This document shows, in pieces, positions 1 through 8,401 of a stretch of DNA of 49,897 nucleotides (the stretch's first letter is position 1; every line of letters begins with the position of its first letter). Location: NCBI GenBank assembly GCA_016871395.1, contig VFYV01000014.1, forward strand, positions 1 to 49,897, given 5' to 3'. The stretch is from Actinomycetota bacterium. Lineage in GTDB: Bacteria; Actinomycetota; Acidimicrobiia; Acidimicrobiales; Ilumatobacteraceae. The notes under the pieces are model-generated. The model ran no database searches, was not told the origin of the DNA, and saw nothing but the letters and a program-made list of their open reading frames with translations. Position numbers and translations under genes: made by a program.

Positions 1-434
1 TCGTTCGGTGCAATCGGGAACACGTCATTCCACGTTCCCGCCGCAGCCCACACTTCGTTGTATTGCAACAAGTCCGGATCTACGAACACACGCAGTTGAC
101 TTGAGTGACCGAAGGGAGGCACGCCACCGATGGGGTAGCCAGTTGCTTCCCGCACGGCGTCGGCGTCGACACGCGAACATTTCGACCCACCAGCGGCTGC
201 GGCGAGCTTCTTTTCATCCAATTGATTCGCGCCACTGACATAAGCCATCACGATTTCGCCATCGACCGCGAACACGAGGCTCTTGACGATTTGCCCGATC
301 TCCACACCGATGGCGGCCGCCGCGTCGGCGGCGGTCTTCGTGCCGTCGGGAAATCTCCGAGTGGTTATTTCTAGGCCCGCTTTTCGCGCCGCTTCCACCA
401 CGCGCACGACGTTGGGGTGCACAGTCTCGCTCAT
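1..434 (-). CDS. YbaK/EbsC-type aminoacyl-tRNA deacylase, 3' end cut off by the window
   Basis: The minus strand reads MSETVHPNVVRVVEAARKAG onward for 144 codons without a stop and runs off the left edge. It matches the YbaK/ProX editing-domain family, which hydrolyses mischarged tRNA such as Cys-tRNA(Pro) in the cytoplasm. Visible family marks are the IVKSLVFAVDGE strand with the conserved lysine, the NQLDEKKLAAAA helix and the GYPIGGVPPFGH loop near residues 105-116. Family members are about 155-165 residues, so only a short C-terminus should be missing. The ATG overlaps the stop of the upstream pterin dehydratase gene by four bases (ATGA), implying translational coupling. Exact tRNA specificity cannot be read from the sequence. 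Confidence 0.85.
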   Translation of the reverse strand, partial: MSETVHPNVVRVVEAARKAGLEITTRRFPDGTKTAADAAAAIGVEIGQIVKSLVFAVDGEIVMAYVSGANQLDEKKLAAAAGGSKCSRVDADAVREATGYPIGGVPPFGHSSQLRVFVDPDLLQYNEVWAAAGTWNDVFPIAPN

Positions 435-736
435 CGATCGACCTTGCTGACGGCCGCGAAAATGTCGTCGATCAGCGCGGCCAAACGATGATCACGACCG
501 GTCACTCGACCCTTGTCGTGACTGATCAGGGTGATCGAGACCCGGTCGTAGCTGTTCGACCAGTCAGGATGGTGATCCATTCGCTCGGCCTCGGCCGCCA
601 CGAACCCCATGAATCGCCAAGCAGTAGCGAAGTCCGAAAACCGGAAATCCCGATGCAGACCGGTGTCGTCCTCGGACCACCCCTCCGGTGCCCCACTTTC
701 CGCGTTGCCTTCTCCGCCGACGAATGTCACCTTCAC
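431..736 (-). CDS. pterin-4a-carbinolamine dehydratase family protein
   Basis: The 101-residue product has the signature DHHPDW followed by YDRVSITLISHDKG, the active-site region of 4a-hydroxytetrahydrobiopterin dehydratases, preceded by the usual GW...LHRDFRFSDFATAWRFM segment. These enzymes dehydrate 4a-carbinolamine pterins during pterin recycling; in bacteria without aromatic hydroxylases their role is unclear. The frame stays open far upstream, but that part is low-complexity Arg/Pro sequence unlike the family. I placed the start at GTG 736, with GTG 730 as the alternative, because this gives the normal family length. No clear Shine-Dalgarno is visible, so the start is uncertain. It is coupled to the downstream deacylase gene. 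Confidence 0.75.
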   Translation of the reverse strand: MKVTFVGGEGNAESGAPEGWSEDDTGLHRDFRFSDFATAWRFMGFVAAEAERMDHHPDWSNSYDRVSITLISHDKGRVTGRDHRLAALIDDIFAAVSKVDR

Positions 737-1079
737 ATTGAACCATCTCGAATCGGTCTGGCGGGCGGTGTCGCGAGCCCGCCGAGGGACAGTAGCCCCG
801 CGGGGAGACGATGAACCGGTCCCGCCCGTTCGGCGCGAGGGCCCGGCCCGGGTACAGAGACCGCGGGGCCGAGGTTCCGGAGGCGAGGCACGAGCGACGC
901 GAACCCAGTGGATCATCGAGCATTCGTCACGACCGATGTCACACAGGAGTCGCGACGGCGTGTGGGACGAGGACGAGAACCGAAATAGTCTCGGCTCGAG
1001 ACACAACGATGTATCTTTCCTCGCAGTCCCGGTGCCAACGCCACAGGTGCGCCGAGTCACTTTTTCGACAGGAGAAGCC
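737..1079. other. intergenic region between divergent pterin dehydratase and htpX genes
   Basis: This 343-base stretch holds no credible gene; the open frames through it are Arg/Pro-rich and lack family features. It is very GC-rich between 810 and 900 with several short G/C inverted repeats. A TACTGT box on the minus strand (complement of 789-794) could be a -10 for the dehydratase gene, and TATCTT around 1012-1017 could serve htpX. No tRNA or recognisable structured RNA was found by eye. Confidence 0.5.
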
Positions 1080-1949
1080 TTGATCAAGAACACTCTCAAG
1101 ACGACAATCTTGCTCTCCGGGCTCGGTGGGCTGATCGTCGCGGTGGCGGCGGTGCTCGGTGGAGGTAGCAGTGGCGCGGTGATGATCGGTTTGGTCATCG
1201 CCCTCGTCATGGTGGGCGGCAGTTACTGGTACAGCGATCGACTTGCACTTCGCTCGGCTCGGGCAGTCGTCATCACTGAGGCCGACGCACCCGAGTTCCA
1301 CCGAATGATCGAATCACTCGCCGCTCGGGCCAACATGCCCATGCCGCGCGTCGCCATCTCGCCCAGCGAACAGCCGAACGCCTTCGCTACCGGTCGCGGA
1401 CCGCGCAACGCAGTGGTATGTGCCACGCAGGGCCTCCTGCGATCGTTGCCCCACGACGAACTCGAAGGTGTGATGGCCCACGAGTTGATGCACGTTCGCA
1501 ATCGCGACATTCTCATTGGTTCGGTGGCGGCGGCCGTGGCCACCGCCATCTCGGCCATCGCGCAAATGGCCTACTTCGCCGCCCTGTTCGGTGGCGGTCG
1601 CGACGACGAGGACCGCCCCAACCCGATCGCGCTGTTGCTGATCACGATGCTCGCGCCCATCTCAGCGTCGCTCATTCAAATGGCCATCAGTCGTAGTCGC
1701 GAATTCGAGGCCGACCGCTCGGCCGCCGACCTTCTCGGAACCGGCGTGCCGTTGGCCCGAGCCCTCGAACGTATCGAGACCATGGCCCGGCGCATTCCCA
1801 TGGACGTGTCGCCGGCCCAGGCACAGGCCTACATCCACAATCCTCTGGCCGAGTTCCAAGGTCGCCGTCGCGGTGGTGCAAACATGACGCGCCTGTTTTC
1901 GACACACCCCAGCACCGACGAGCGCATCCGCCGACTGCTCAGCCTCTGA
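1080..1949 (+). CDS. htpX: HtpX-type membrane zinc metalloprotease
   Basis: The 289-residue protein belongs to peptidase family M48B. It cleaves damaged or misassembled membrane proteins, with its active site on the cytoplasmic side. Visible features are two N-terminal membrane segments (about 8-28 and 33-50), the zinc site HELMH at 134-138, a second hydrophobic pair around 148-200, and the downstream SREFEAD motif that supplies the third zinc ligand. The C-terminus has the family's FSTHPSTDERIRRL ending. The start is TTG 1080, preceded by AGGAG at 1070-1074 with good spacing; the longer open frame upstream is unsupported. Length matches typical HtpX (280-290). It converges on the cyclase gene with a 3-base gap. 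Confidence 0.93.
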   Translation: MIKNTLKTTILLSGLGGLIVAVAAVLGGGSSGAVMIGLVIALVMVGGSYWYSDRLALRSARAVVITEADAPEFHRMIESLAARANMPMPRVAISPSEQPNAFATGRGPRNAVVCATQGLLRSLPHDELEGVMAHELMHVRNRDILIGSVAAAVATAISAIAQMAYFAALFGGGRDDEDRPNPIALLLITMLAPISASLIQMAISRSREFEADRSAADLLGTGVPLARALERIETMARRIPMDVSPAQAQAYIHNPLAEFQGRRRGGANMTRLFSTHPSTDERIRRLLSL

Positions 1950-1952
1950 CGC

Positions 1953-2873
1953 TCACTTGACGGCGGTGGGTGCGACCGGTCCGCCCACCGCGCGCGTGAA
2001 CGGCAAAGGGGTAGCGGTGAGCAAAAAGTCGTACTGACCATCGGTCGCACAGTCGGCGGCCAGTGCATCCAGAGCCCAGTTCTGACCTTGCGTCAGGCCG
2101 ATGTCGCGGATGTTGATCATGTGCACGGGCAACATGGCGGCCGGATCCTCAGGCGGGTAGCACTCGAAGACGATGGTGTCGGTCGCCACGATCGCCACGT
2201 CATGATCACGAATCCATTCGATGCTCTTCTGACCGAGGCCCGGAGTCGGATACGAATAGTGCACCTTGTTGCCCACGCGCAACCAGTGCTGGTGTCCGGT
2301 GCGCACGCAGACGACGTCGCCTGGCATCACGGTGATGCCACCGAGCGCAGCCGCTTTGTCGAGATCGTCTCCGCCAATGGCGTGGGCATCATCGAAGAAG
2401 TCGACGCCATGAACGCGAGCGATGTCGAGCAGAATTCCCCGCGATACGACCGGTCCAACCTTCTCGATACCCAATTCGGTGCTTCCGGTCTCGTCGGTGG
2501 TGGTGTCGGAAAGACCGTTGTAGAGCAGGCCGTCGTACCCGACGTGCGCCAGCGAGTCGAGGTGGGTGGAGGCCTGGACACCCATGGTCACCACGTCGTC
2601 GCTGGAAGTGAAGTCTCCCGGGTCCCCGGACATCGAGTGGTTCAACGAAATCATCTTGCGCTCGGGGTTCACGCGACCGGGGATGAACCCCAATTGGGGT
2701 CCGTCCTCGTCGAACGGGTAGGTGAGCGAGAACACCTTGCCCTGACGCGCCGCGGCCATCCCCCGCCGCACCGCCTCGTCGTCGATGAGGTTCAAGGTGC
2801 CCCGTCGATCGTCGGCGCCCCATCGTCCCCAGTTGGAAACCCGGGCCGCCGTCTCGCGCAAGTAGTCGGGCAT
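1953..2873 (-). CDS. cyclase family protein (kynurenine formamidase-like fold)
   Basis: This 306-residue product matches the cyclase/metal-dependent amidohydrolase family (PF04199), relatives of kynurenine formamidase. The metal-binding signature is the segment QASTHLDSLAHVGYDGLLYN, the HxDxxxH motif of the family, followed by RGILLDIARVHGVD. Substrate is not predictable; family members hydrolyse formamides, lactones or related compounds. The start at ATG 2873 has GGGAGAA upstream in the 19-base gap after the LLM oxidoreductase gene, so the two are probably one transcript. An in-frame extension to 2942 overlaps the upstream gene and is unlikely. Confidence 0.85.
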   Translation of the reverse strand: MPDYLRETAARVSNWGRWGADDRRGTLNLIDDEAVRRGMAAARQGKVFSLTYPFDEDGPQLGFIPGRVNPERKMISLNHSMSGDPGDFTSSDDVVTMGVQASTHLDSLAHVGYDGLLYNGLSDTTTDETGSTELGIEKVGPVVSRGILLDIARVHGVDFFDDAHAIGGDDLDKAAALGGITVMPGDVVCVRTGHQHWLRVGNKVHYSYPTPGLGQKSIEWIRDHDVAIVATDTIVFECYPPEDPAAMLPVHMINIRDIGLTQGQNWALDALAADCATDGQYDFLLTATPLPFTRAVGGPVAPTAVK

Positions 2874-2892
2874 CGTCACAGCGTTTCTCCCG

Positions 2893-3933
2893 TCAGCCGA
2901 ATACCAAATCAGCCATGGTCCGCAAAGTGTCCGGAGAACCACCGATGATCAGCGTGGTCACCTTGCTCTCCTTCCATGCCGCGAGGTCGTCACGAATCTT
3001 TGCGGCCGGGCCGACCAGACAGATCTCGTCCACCATCTCCTTGGGCACCGCGGCGATGGCCTCGGCCTGCTTGCCGCTCAAGAACAGGTTCTGGATCGTG
3101 TCGACGGCTTCTTCGTACCCGAGGCGGCGGAACACATCAGCGTGGAAGTTCATCTCCTGGGCGCCCATACCGCCGACGTACAACGCGATGGTCGGACGAG
3201 CACGGTCGTAGGCGGCCTCGATGTCGTCATCGATGAAAGTGGTCGCCATGGCCAAAATCTCGAAGTCATCGGGGGTGCGACGTGCACCCGGTCTGGCGAA
3301 TCCCTCCGCGAGGTGCTTGGCGTACATGCCCTCGTGACGGGGTGCATAGAAAATGGGGAACCAACCGTCGGCTATCTCGGCCGCCAACGCGACGTTCTTC
3401 GGACCCTCGGCACCGAGGAAGATCGGCAGATCCGCACGGACCGGATGGGTCATCACGTTGAGAGCCTTGCCCAAACCCAAACCATCACGAGCGGGGATCG
3501 GATACTCCGGCCCGGCATTCGACAGACGCTCCTCACGCTTGAGAATCTTGCGAATGATGTCGACGTACTCGCGGGTGCGTGCCAGGGGCTTGTTGAAGCG
3601 CTGTCCGTACCAGCCCTCCACCACTTGGGGCCCACTCACACCCAGACCCAGACAGAAGCGTCCGCCCGACAGGTGATCCATGGTGATGGCTGCCATCGCG
3701 GTGGCCGTTGGCGTACGCGCCGAGAGTTGAACGATGTTGGTGGCAAGGCGCAACTTGGTGGTGCCTGCGCCCCACCACGCCAACGGAGAGATGGCGTCGC
3801 TACCCCACGACTCAGCGGTGAAAACCGAGTCGAAGCCGAGGGCTTCGATCATCTTCAAGGTTTCGGGCACGCCCACCGGCATGGACCGACCCCAGTAACC
3901 GATGTGCCAGCCGAGCCTCAAATCCTTCGTCAT
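2893..3933 (-). CDS. LLM-class F420-dependent oxidoreductase
   Basis: The 346-residue protein has the luciferase-like monooxygenase TIM-barrel pattern: GWHIGYWG at the start, the GFDSVFTAESWGSDA strand-helix, TKLRLATNIVQLSARTP, and GRFCLGLGVSGPQVVEGWYG. The last block is typical of the F420-dependent group common in actinobacteria. Such enzymes oxidise or reduce alcohols, ketones or enoyl compounds using coenzyme F420 (FMN use cannot be excluded). ATG 3933 is preferred; a TTG six bases upstream (3939) is also possible because AGGAT lies just before it. It heads a two-gene minus-strand unit with the cyclase gene and faces the acyl-CoA dehydrogenase operon, which suggests a shared catabolic theme (inference). 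Confidence 0.88.
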   Translation of the reverse strand: MTKDLRLGWHIGYWGRSMPVGVPETLKMIEALGFDSVFTAESWGSDAISPLAWWGAGTTKLRLATNIVQLSARTPTATAMAAITMDHLSGGRFCLGLGVSGPQVVEGWYGQRFNKPLARTREYVDIIRKILKREERLSNAGPEYPIPARDGLGLGKALNVMTHPVRADLPIFLGAEGPKNVALAAEIADGWFPIFYAPRHEGMYAKHLAEGFARPGARRTPDDFEILAMATTFIDDDIEAAYDRARPTIALYVGGMGAQEMNFHADVFRRLGYEEAVDTIQNLFLSGKQAEAIAAVPKEMVDEICLVGPAAKIRDDLAAWKESKVTTLIIGGSPDTLRTMADLVFG

Positions 3934-4011
3934 GGACAAATCATCCTAGTTGGCAAGGACATATCCGCTGGTCTTCTGCTAGAACCAGAGGGAGCCAAGC
4001 CAGGAGTCGAA

Positions 4012-5187
4012 ATGGAAATTGGATACACCGAAGAGCAGGACGCCATGCGCGCCGAGCTTCGTGACTACTACGAGAAATTGCTGGACGAGGCCACCGTGGC
4101 CGAACTCAACACCAGCCACGGCATCGGCAAAGCGCCGCGTCGTGTCTGGAAGCAAATGTGTGCCGACGGGTGGGCCGGAATCGGTTGGCCGAAGGAGTAC
4201 GGCGGTCAGGGTCGAAGCGCCATAGAACAGTTCATTTTTTTCGACGAGTCCATGCGCGCCGGCGCGCCGGTTCCCATGCTCAGTATCAACACCGTCGGCC
4301 CGACCATCATGAACTTCGGCACCGACCAGCAGAAGGAGTTCTTCCTTCCCAAGATCCTGGCCGGTGACGTCCACTTCTGCATCGGCTACAGCGAACCCAA
4401 TGCCGGTACCGACCTCGCCTCGTTGCAGACCCGCGCCGTGCGCGACGGAGACGTGTACGTGGTCAACGGGCAGAAGATGTGGACATCGCTCTCGAGTGAC
4501 GCCGACTACTGCTGGCTCGCGGTGCGAACCAATGCTGATGCCGCCAAACACAAGGGAATAAGCATTCTGATCATGCCCATGAATTCCCCCGGAATCACCT
4601 TGCAGAAACTCAATCTCATCGGCGAGCACGACATCAACGCCATGTTCCTCGACGATGTTCGCATCCCCGTCGAGAATTGCGTCGGTGGCGAAAACAAGGG
4701 CTGGACCCTCATCACCAACCAACTGAACCACGAGCGGGTCACATTGTGTTCCACCGGTGTCGTCGAGCGGGCGCTGGTCGATACGTTGGAATGGGCGAAA
4801 AAGACCAACCTGCCCGACGGCCGGCGGGTGGCCGATCAGGAATGGGTACAACTGAACCTCGCCCGCGTGCACGCGAAACTCGACGTTTTACGACTCATGA
4901 ACTGGCAATCGTCCTGGGAGGCGACACAGGGAAAACTCGACGTGGGTCACTGTTCGTCCATCAAGGTCTACGGAACCGAGTTCTACCTCGAGGCCTTCCG
5001 GTTGCTGTTCGAGATCCTCGGACCGCCCGGATACCTGAAACAGGGTACGCCGGGGTCGGTCCTGCGGGCCCGCCTCGAGAGCCTCTACCGCGGCATGCTG
5101 ATCCTCACCTTCGGTGGAGGCACGAACGAGATGCAACGCGACCTCATCACCATGTTCTCACTCGGATTCCCGAGGGCGACTCGCTGA
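4012..5187 (+). CDS. acyl-CoA dehydrogenase, large subunit-like
   Basis: The 391-residue protein is an FAD acyl-CoA dehydrogenase that introduces the alpha-beta double bond in acyl-CoA thioesters. Visible are the N-terminal helical domain (1-120), the middle FAD-contacting segment CIGYSEPNAGTDLASLQTRA with VVNGQKMWTS, and the C-terminal GGGTNEMQRDLITMF block. ATG 4012 has AGGAG at 4002-4006 five bases away; the longer open frame upstream is antisense to the LLM gene and spurious. The next gene, a shorter acyl-CoA dehydrogenase homologue, starts inside its stop codon (TGATG). Such adjacent pairs form alpha2beta2 enzymes in mycobacterial steroid catabolism (established family knowledge); the substrate here is unknown. 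Confidence 0.92.
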   Translation: MEIGYTEEQDAMRAELRDYYEKLLDEATVAELNTSHGIGKAPRRVWKQMCADGWAGIGWPKEYGGQGRSAIEQFIFFDESMRAGAPVPMLSINTVGPTIMNFGTDQQKEFFLPKILAGDVHFCIGYSEPNAGTDLASLQTRAVRDGDVYVVNGQKMWTSLSSDADYCWLAVRTNADAAKHKGISILIMPMNSPGITLQKLNLIGEHDINAMFLDDVRIPVENCVGGENKGWTLITNQLNHERVTLCSTGVVERALVDTLEWAKKTNLPDGRRVADQEWVQLNLARVHAKLDVLRLMNWQSSWEATQGKLDVGHCSSIKVYGTEFYLEAFRLLFEILGPPGYLKQGTPGSVLRARLESLYRGMLILTFGGGTNEMQRDLITMFSLGFPRATR

Positions 5188-6233
5188 TGGACTTCGCGCT
5201 GAGTTCCGATCAGAACGAACTTCGCTCCCTGACGCGCCAGATTCTGATCGACACCTGTACCAACGAGCACGTGAAGGCGATTGCCGCCACCGAAAGCGCT
5301 ACCGACCTGTCGTTGTGGCGCACTCTCGCCGACACCGGCCTCGTGGGCATCGCGATGCCCGAGTCGGTAGGAGGTGGTGGCCTGGGCATCATCGAAGCCT
5401 CCGTGGTGCTCGAGGAGATCGGCCGCGTCGCCGCTCCGGTTCCCGCTCTCGCTGTGATGGCCTTGGCCGCACCGGCGTTGGTCGATCATCCCGAATTGCT
5501 CGCCGGCGTCGCCTCGGGAGAGGTCATCGTCACCGCGGCCATCCACGAACCAGTGGGAGACGCGTTCACACCCGCCACCGTGGTCGAGAACGGCAAAATC
5601 ACGGGCACCAAGGTCTGTGTGCCGCACGGCCTCATCGCCGAGCGTTTCGTGGTCACGGCGGCCGATGGTTTGTACTGCGTCGAAGCCAACGACCCGAGAG
5701 TGACGATCACCCGACAAGACACCACGTCGGGGGTTCCCGATGCCATGGTCGAACTCAACGCGGCGAACGCGAAATGTCTGGGTAACCCGGGGGCGACACA
5801 CGCCATGTTGAGTCGCGGTATCTCGGCCGCGACCATCATGACATCGGGCGCGTGCCAAGCCGCGTTGCTGTTGATGGCCGAGTACACCAAGGGCCGTCAG
5901 CAGTTCGACAAGGTCATCGCCTCGTTCCAGGCCGTGTCGCAACGCGCCGGTGACGCCTACATCGACACCGAGGGCGTGCGCCTCACCGCGTGGCAAGCCG
6001 CGTGGCGATTGAGCGAAGGTCTCCCGGCCGACGAGGCATTGCTGTCGGCGAAGTTCTGGTCGGCCGAGGGGGGCTGGCGCGTGATGCACGGCGCCCACCA
6101 CGTACACGGCGGCGTGGGTGTGGACCGCGACTACCCCCTGCACCGATTCTTCTTGCTGCACAAGCAACTCGAGTTGCTCCTGGGTTCCACTCAGCCCAGC
6201 TTGGCCCGCTTGGGCCGTCTGCTGGTGGGCTGA
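5187..6233 (+). CDS. acyl-CoA dehydrogenase, short partner subunit
   Basis: This 348-residue homologue is shorter than the preceding enzyme and its middle FAD-contacting region is degenerate: the SEPxAGTD block is absent. The N-terminal helical domain (MDFALSSDQNELRSLTRQ; GIAMPESVGGGGLGIIEASV) and the C-terminal helical domain (AKFWSAEGGWRVMHGAHHVH, then GGVGVDRDYPLHRFF) are intact. That pattern fits the beta subunit of heterotetrameric acyl-CoA dehydrogenases, where FAD and catalysis are shared across the interface. The ATG shares its A with the upstream TGA, so translation is coupled. The DUF2889 gene follows after five bases. Confidence 0.88.
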   Translation: MDFALSSDQNELRSLTRQILIDTCTNEHVKAIAATESATDLSLWRTLADTGLVGIAMPESVGGGGLGIIEASVVLEEIGRVAAPVPALAVMALAAPALVDHPELLAGVASGEVIVTAAIHEPVGDAFTPATVVENGKITGTKVCVPHGLIAERFVVTAADGLYCVEANDPRVTITRQDTTSGVPDAMVELNAANAKCLGNPGATHAMLSRGISAATIMTSGACQAALLLMAEYTKGRQQFDKVIASFQAVSQRAGDAYIDTEGVRLTAWQAAWRLSEGLPADEALLSAKFWSAEGGWRVMHGAHHVHGGVGVDRDYPLHRFFLLHKQLELLLGSTQPSLARLGRLLVG

Positions 6234-6238
6234 GTTTC

Positions 6239-6919
6239 GTGGCACAACCGACCCCCAATCCCCACCCGATCCTTCCGGACAATCCCGAGCACCTACCCAT
6301 TCACACGCGCAACTACGAGGTGCGCGCGTTCAGGGTGAGCGACAGCGAGATCTTGCTGTGGGGTGCTGTTCGAGACGACAAGCCCGTCGGTATGTACGTG
6401 GTCGACGACCCCGAACCGCTCACCATTCACCACATGGTCGTGCAACTGCGGATCTCGTTCCCGTCGATGGAAATCATCGACGCCTCAGCCGAACTGAAGG
6501 AGTTCCCACATCACGAATGTCCCGGAATCGGCATCAAGTACAAGCAACTTGTCGGACTCTCCATCGCCCGCGGATTCACCCACAAGGTCCGTGAGATGTT
6601 CGGAGGACCACGCGGCTGCACTCACACCACCGCATTGTTGCAAGCCATGGGCCCGGTCGCCACCCAGTGCGGATGGAGCATGCGCGTGCTGAAGATGACC
6701 GAGCTGTCCGTTTCGGGGGCGCCGAAGCCCGAGTTCTCTCCCGAATCGCGGGAGCTGGCCTTCAAGTCGAACCTGAACACGTGCCACATCTGGGACGAAG
6801 ATGGTGAACACGTGAGAACCATCCGCGCCGGTGGAGACATCGGCGCTCCGCTCTCGGTCACGAAACGGTTGATCAAGTTGGGTCGCGATCCCGGCGAATG
6901 GAATCGACTTCGCGGCTGA
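6239..6919 (+). CDS. DUF2889 family protein
   Basis: The 226-residue product matches the DUF2889 pattern: HTRNYEVRAFRVSDSEILLW near the N-terminus, a VQLRISFPSMEIIDASAEL strand pair, CPGIGIKYKQLVGLSIARGF, and the GGPRGCTHTTALLQAMGPVA block with conserved Cys-Thr-His. No biochemical function is established that I know of. It starts at GTG 6239, five bases after the dehydrogenase stop, with no clear Shine-Dalgarno, so it is probably co-translated with the dehydrogenase pair and linked to the same acyl-CoA pathway (inference). It converges on the LCP gene with a 5-base gap. Confidence 0.8.
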   Translation: MAQPTPNPHPILPDNPEHLPIHTRNYEVRAFRVSDSEILLWGAVRDDKPVGMYVVDDPEPLTIHHMVVQLRISFPSMEIIDASAELKEFPHHECPGIGIKYKQLVGLSIARGFTHKVREMFGGPRGCTHTTALLQAMGPVATQCGWSMRVLKMTELSVSGAPKPEFSPESRELAFKSNLNTCHIWDEDGEHVRTIRAGGDIGAPLSVTKRLIKLGRDPGEWNRLRG

Positions 6920-6924
6920 ACGAG

Positions 6925-8322
6925 TCAGGCGTAAGGAAAATCGACGTTCTCAGCCAATGCGAACTGGATGGTGTCGATCAATACCGCGATCTCGGCGAAG
7001 TCCGGGTTTCTGGTGTTCACCAGAGGCGGTGCGAGCCCGATCGACTCCTTCACGGCGGCACCGTCCCGCAGTCGCTCGACGAGGAAGGAGAATTCGTCGG
7101 TGTTCAACGAAGTGCGAACCGTCCAGCGCATGACCCGGGCCAGGTCGGGAAACTTTCGTAGCACATCCACACCGGACACTTGCGCCGCCAGGGCCGCCAG
7201 CAACTGGCGCTGTCGACCCATCCGTCCGTAGTCGCTGTCTCCGCTCCGCGAACGAACGAATCCGAGCGCCACCGTGCCGTCCATCTCGACCACGCCGGGA
7301 CCGATCTTCGGCGGATAGTCGTGCTTGGCACCGGGCACGTTGCCGGGCATCGAAATCGTCTCGTCCAAGGTCATGGTCACACCACCCAAGACATCGACCA
7401 ATTCGAGGAAGCCTTGCATGTTCACCAAGACGTAATCGTCGATGGTGACGTCGAAGGAGTAGCTCAAGCCAGAGGCCAGCGCCACCGCTTCGGGTTGCAG
7501 TTCTCCGCGAGCGTAGGTGGACGCGACTTCGTCACGGGTCAAGACGTAGGGATAGATCGCATTGGCTAGGCCGTCGAAACCCTTCGGAAATTTCCCGGCC
7601 ATGGCCGACTCCGGGGGGAAGCGCACGCGATTCAGGTTGCGCGGGATCGACACCATGGCGACACGACCCGAGTCACGATGAATGATGACGAGGATCATGG
7701 AGTCGGTTCGCAAGGCCCACCGACCCGGACCTTCATCTCCACCGAGCAACAAGACCGTGGAGAACTCACCCTCATTCGCGTCACCATTGGCAGTAGCCAA
7801 CGGGTCCGAACTACCCGACGACACGAACACGTCCGCGATGACCCCGGACAAGTCATGAGCGCGGGTGACGGCATAGGCAGAGGGTGCCAGCAACGCCAGA
7901 ACCCCCATGACAGCGAGTGAGGTGGCCAAGCGCTTCGGGGACTGCGGATCTCGTGAGCGCACCGCCTCCACCACGGCCACCAATCGGGTGAGGACGAACA
8001 GAACCCCCACCACCTCCAGAGCTCGCAGCACGTTGCGATCCAACACGACGCTGGTGATCTCGTTCCGTCGAACAACGAAGACAGCCACAACAGCCACCGG
8101 TAGGACGACCCCGCACATCAGGAGGATCAGTGACAGGGCCCGTCGGCGAAAATACGAGGGCCAGCCGGGCAACACGAGACCGGCAAGGACCGACCATGAG
8201 GGTCCTCGCGGTGATCCGTCGGTCTTCGACGGGTCGATGCTCGACTCGGACGACACCGAGTCGAGTTTCATCGATAACTCGGCCAGGCGGCGCAGGGCCT
8301 TCGGGTCGGATTTCCTCGCCAT
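6925..8322 (-). CDS. LytR-CpsA-Psr (LCP) family cell-wall glycopolymer ligase
   Basis: The 465-residue protein has a basic cytoplasmic N-terminus, three predicted membrane segments (roughly 55-82, 98-115, 132-150) and an extracytoplasmic LCP domain. LCP signatures are LLLGGDEGPGRWALRTDSMI, VAMVSIPRNLNRVRFP, VNMQGFLELVDVLGGVTM, and GFVRSRSGDSDYGRMGRQRQ; the Arg and Asp residues here contact the polyprenyl-pyrophosphate substrate. LCP enzymes attach teichoic acid-like polymers or arabinogalactan to peptidoglycan. Three N-terminal membrane helices rather than one is less common but known. The start at ATG 8322 is supported by TAGGGT six bases upstream (leaderless arrangement). Confidence 0.9.
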   Translation of the reverse strand: MARKSDPKALRRLAELSMKLDSVSSESSIDPSKTDGSPRGPSWSVLAGLVLPGWPSYFRRRALSLILLMCGVVLPVAVVAVFVVRRNEITSVVLDRNVLRALEVVGVLFVLTRLVAVVEAVRSRDPQSPKRLATSLAVMGVLALLAPSAYAVTRAHDLSGVIADVFVSSGSSDPLATANGDANEGEFSTVLLLGGDEGPGRWALRTDSMILVIIHRDSGRVAMVSIPRNLNRVRFPPESAMAGKFPKGFDGLANAIYPYVLTRDEVASTYARGELQPEAVALASGLSYSFDVTIDDYVLVNMQGFLELVDVLGGVTMTLDETISMPGNVPGAKHDYPPKIGPGVVEMDGTVALGFVRSRSGDSDYGRMGRQRQLLAALAAQVSGVDVLRKFPDLARVMRWTVRTSLNTDEFSFLVERLRDGAAVKESIGLAPPLVNTRNPDFAEIAVLIDTIQFALAENVDFPYA

Positions 8323-8328
8323 CGGCAA

Positions 8329-8334
8329 ACCCTA
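8329..8334 (-). promoter_or_regulatory. -10 box of leaderless LCP gene
   Basis: TAGGGT on the minus strand ends six bases before ATG 8322, which places the expected transcription start at or next to the A of the ATG. Confidence 0.6.
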
Positions 8335-8401
8335 CGGCTCGCGACCAGCACGATCCCGTCACCTCTCACCGAAACTCGCACCGTTATGCGAGACTACGCA
8401 T

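Noticed and set aside
810-900. GC-rich structured stretch considered as SRP, tmRNA or tRNA
   Set aside because: None of the conserved sequences of those RNAs could be found on either strand.
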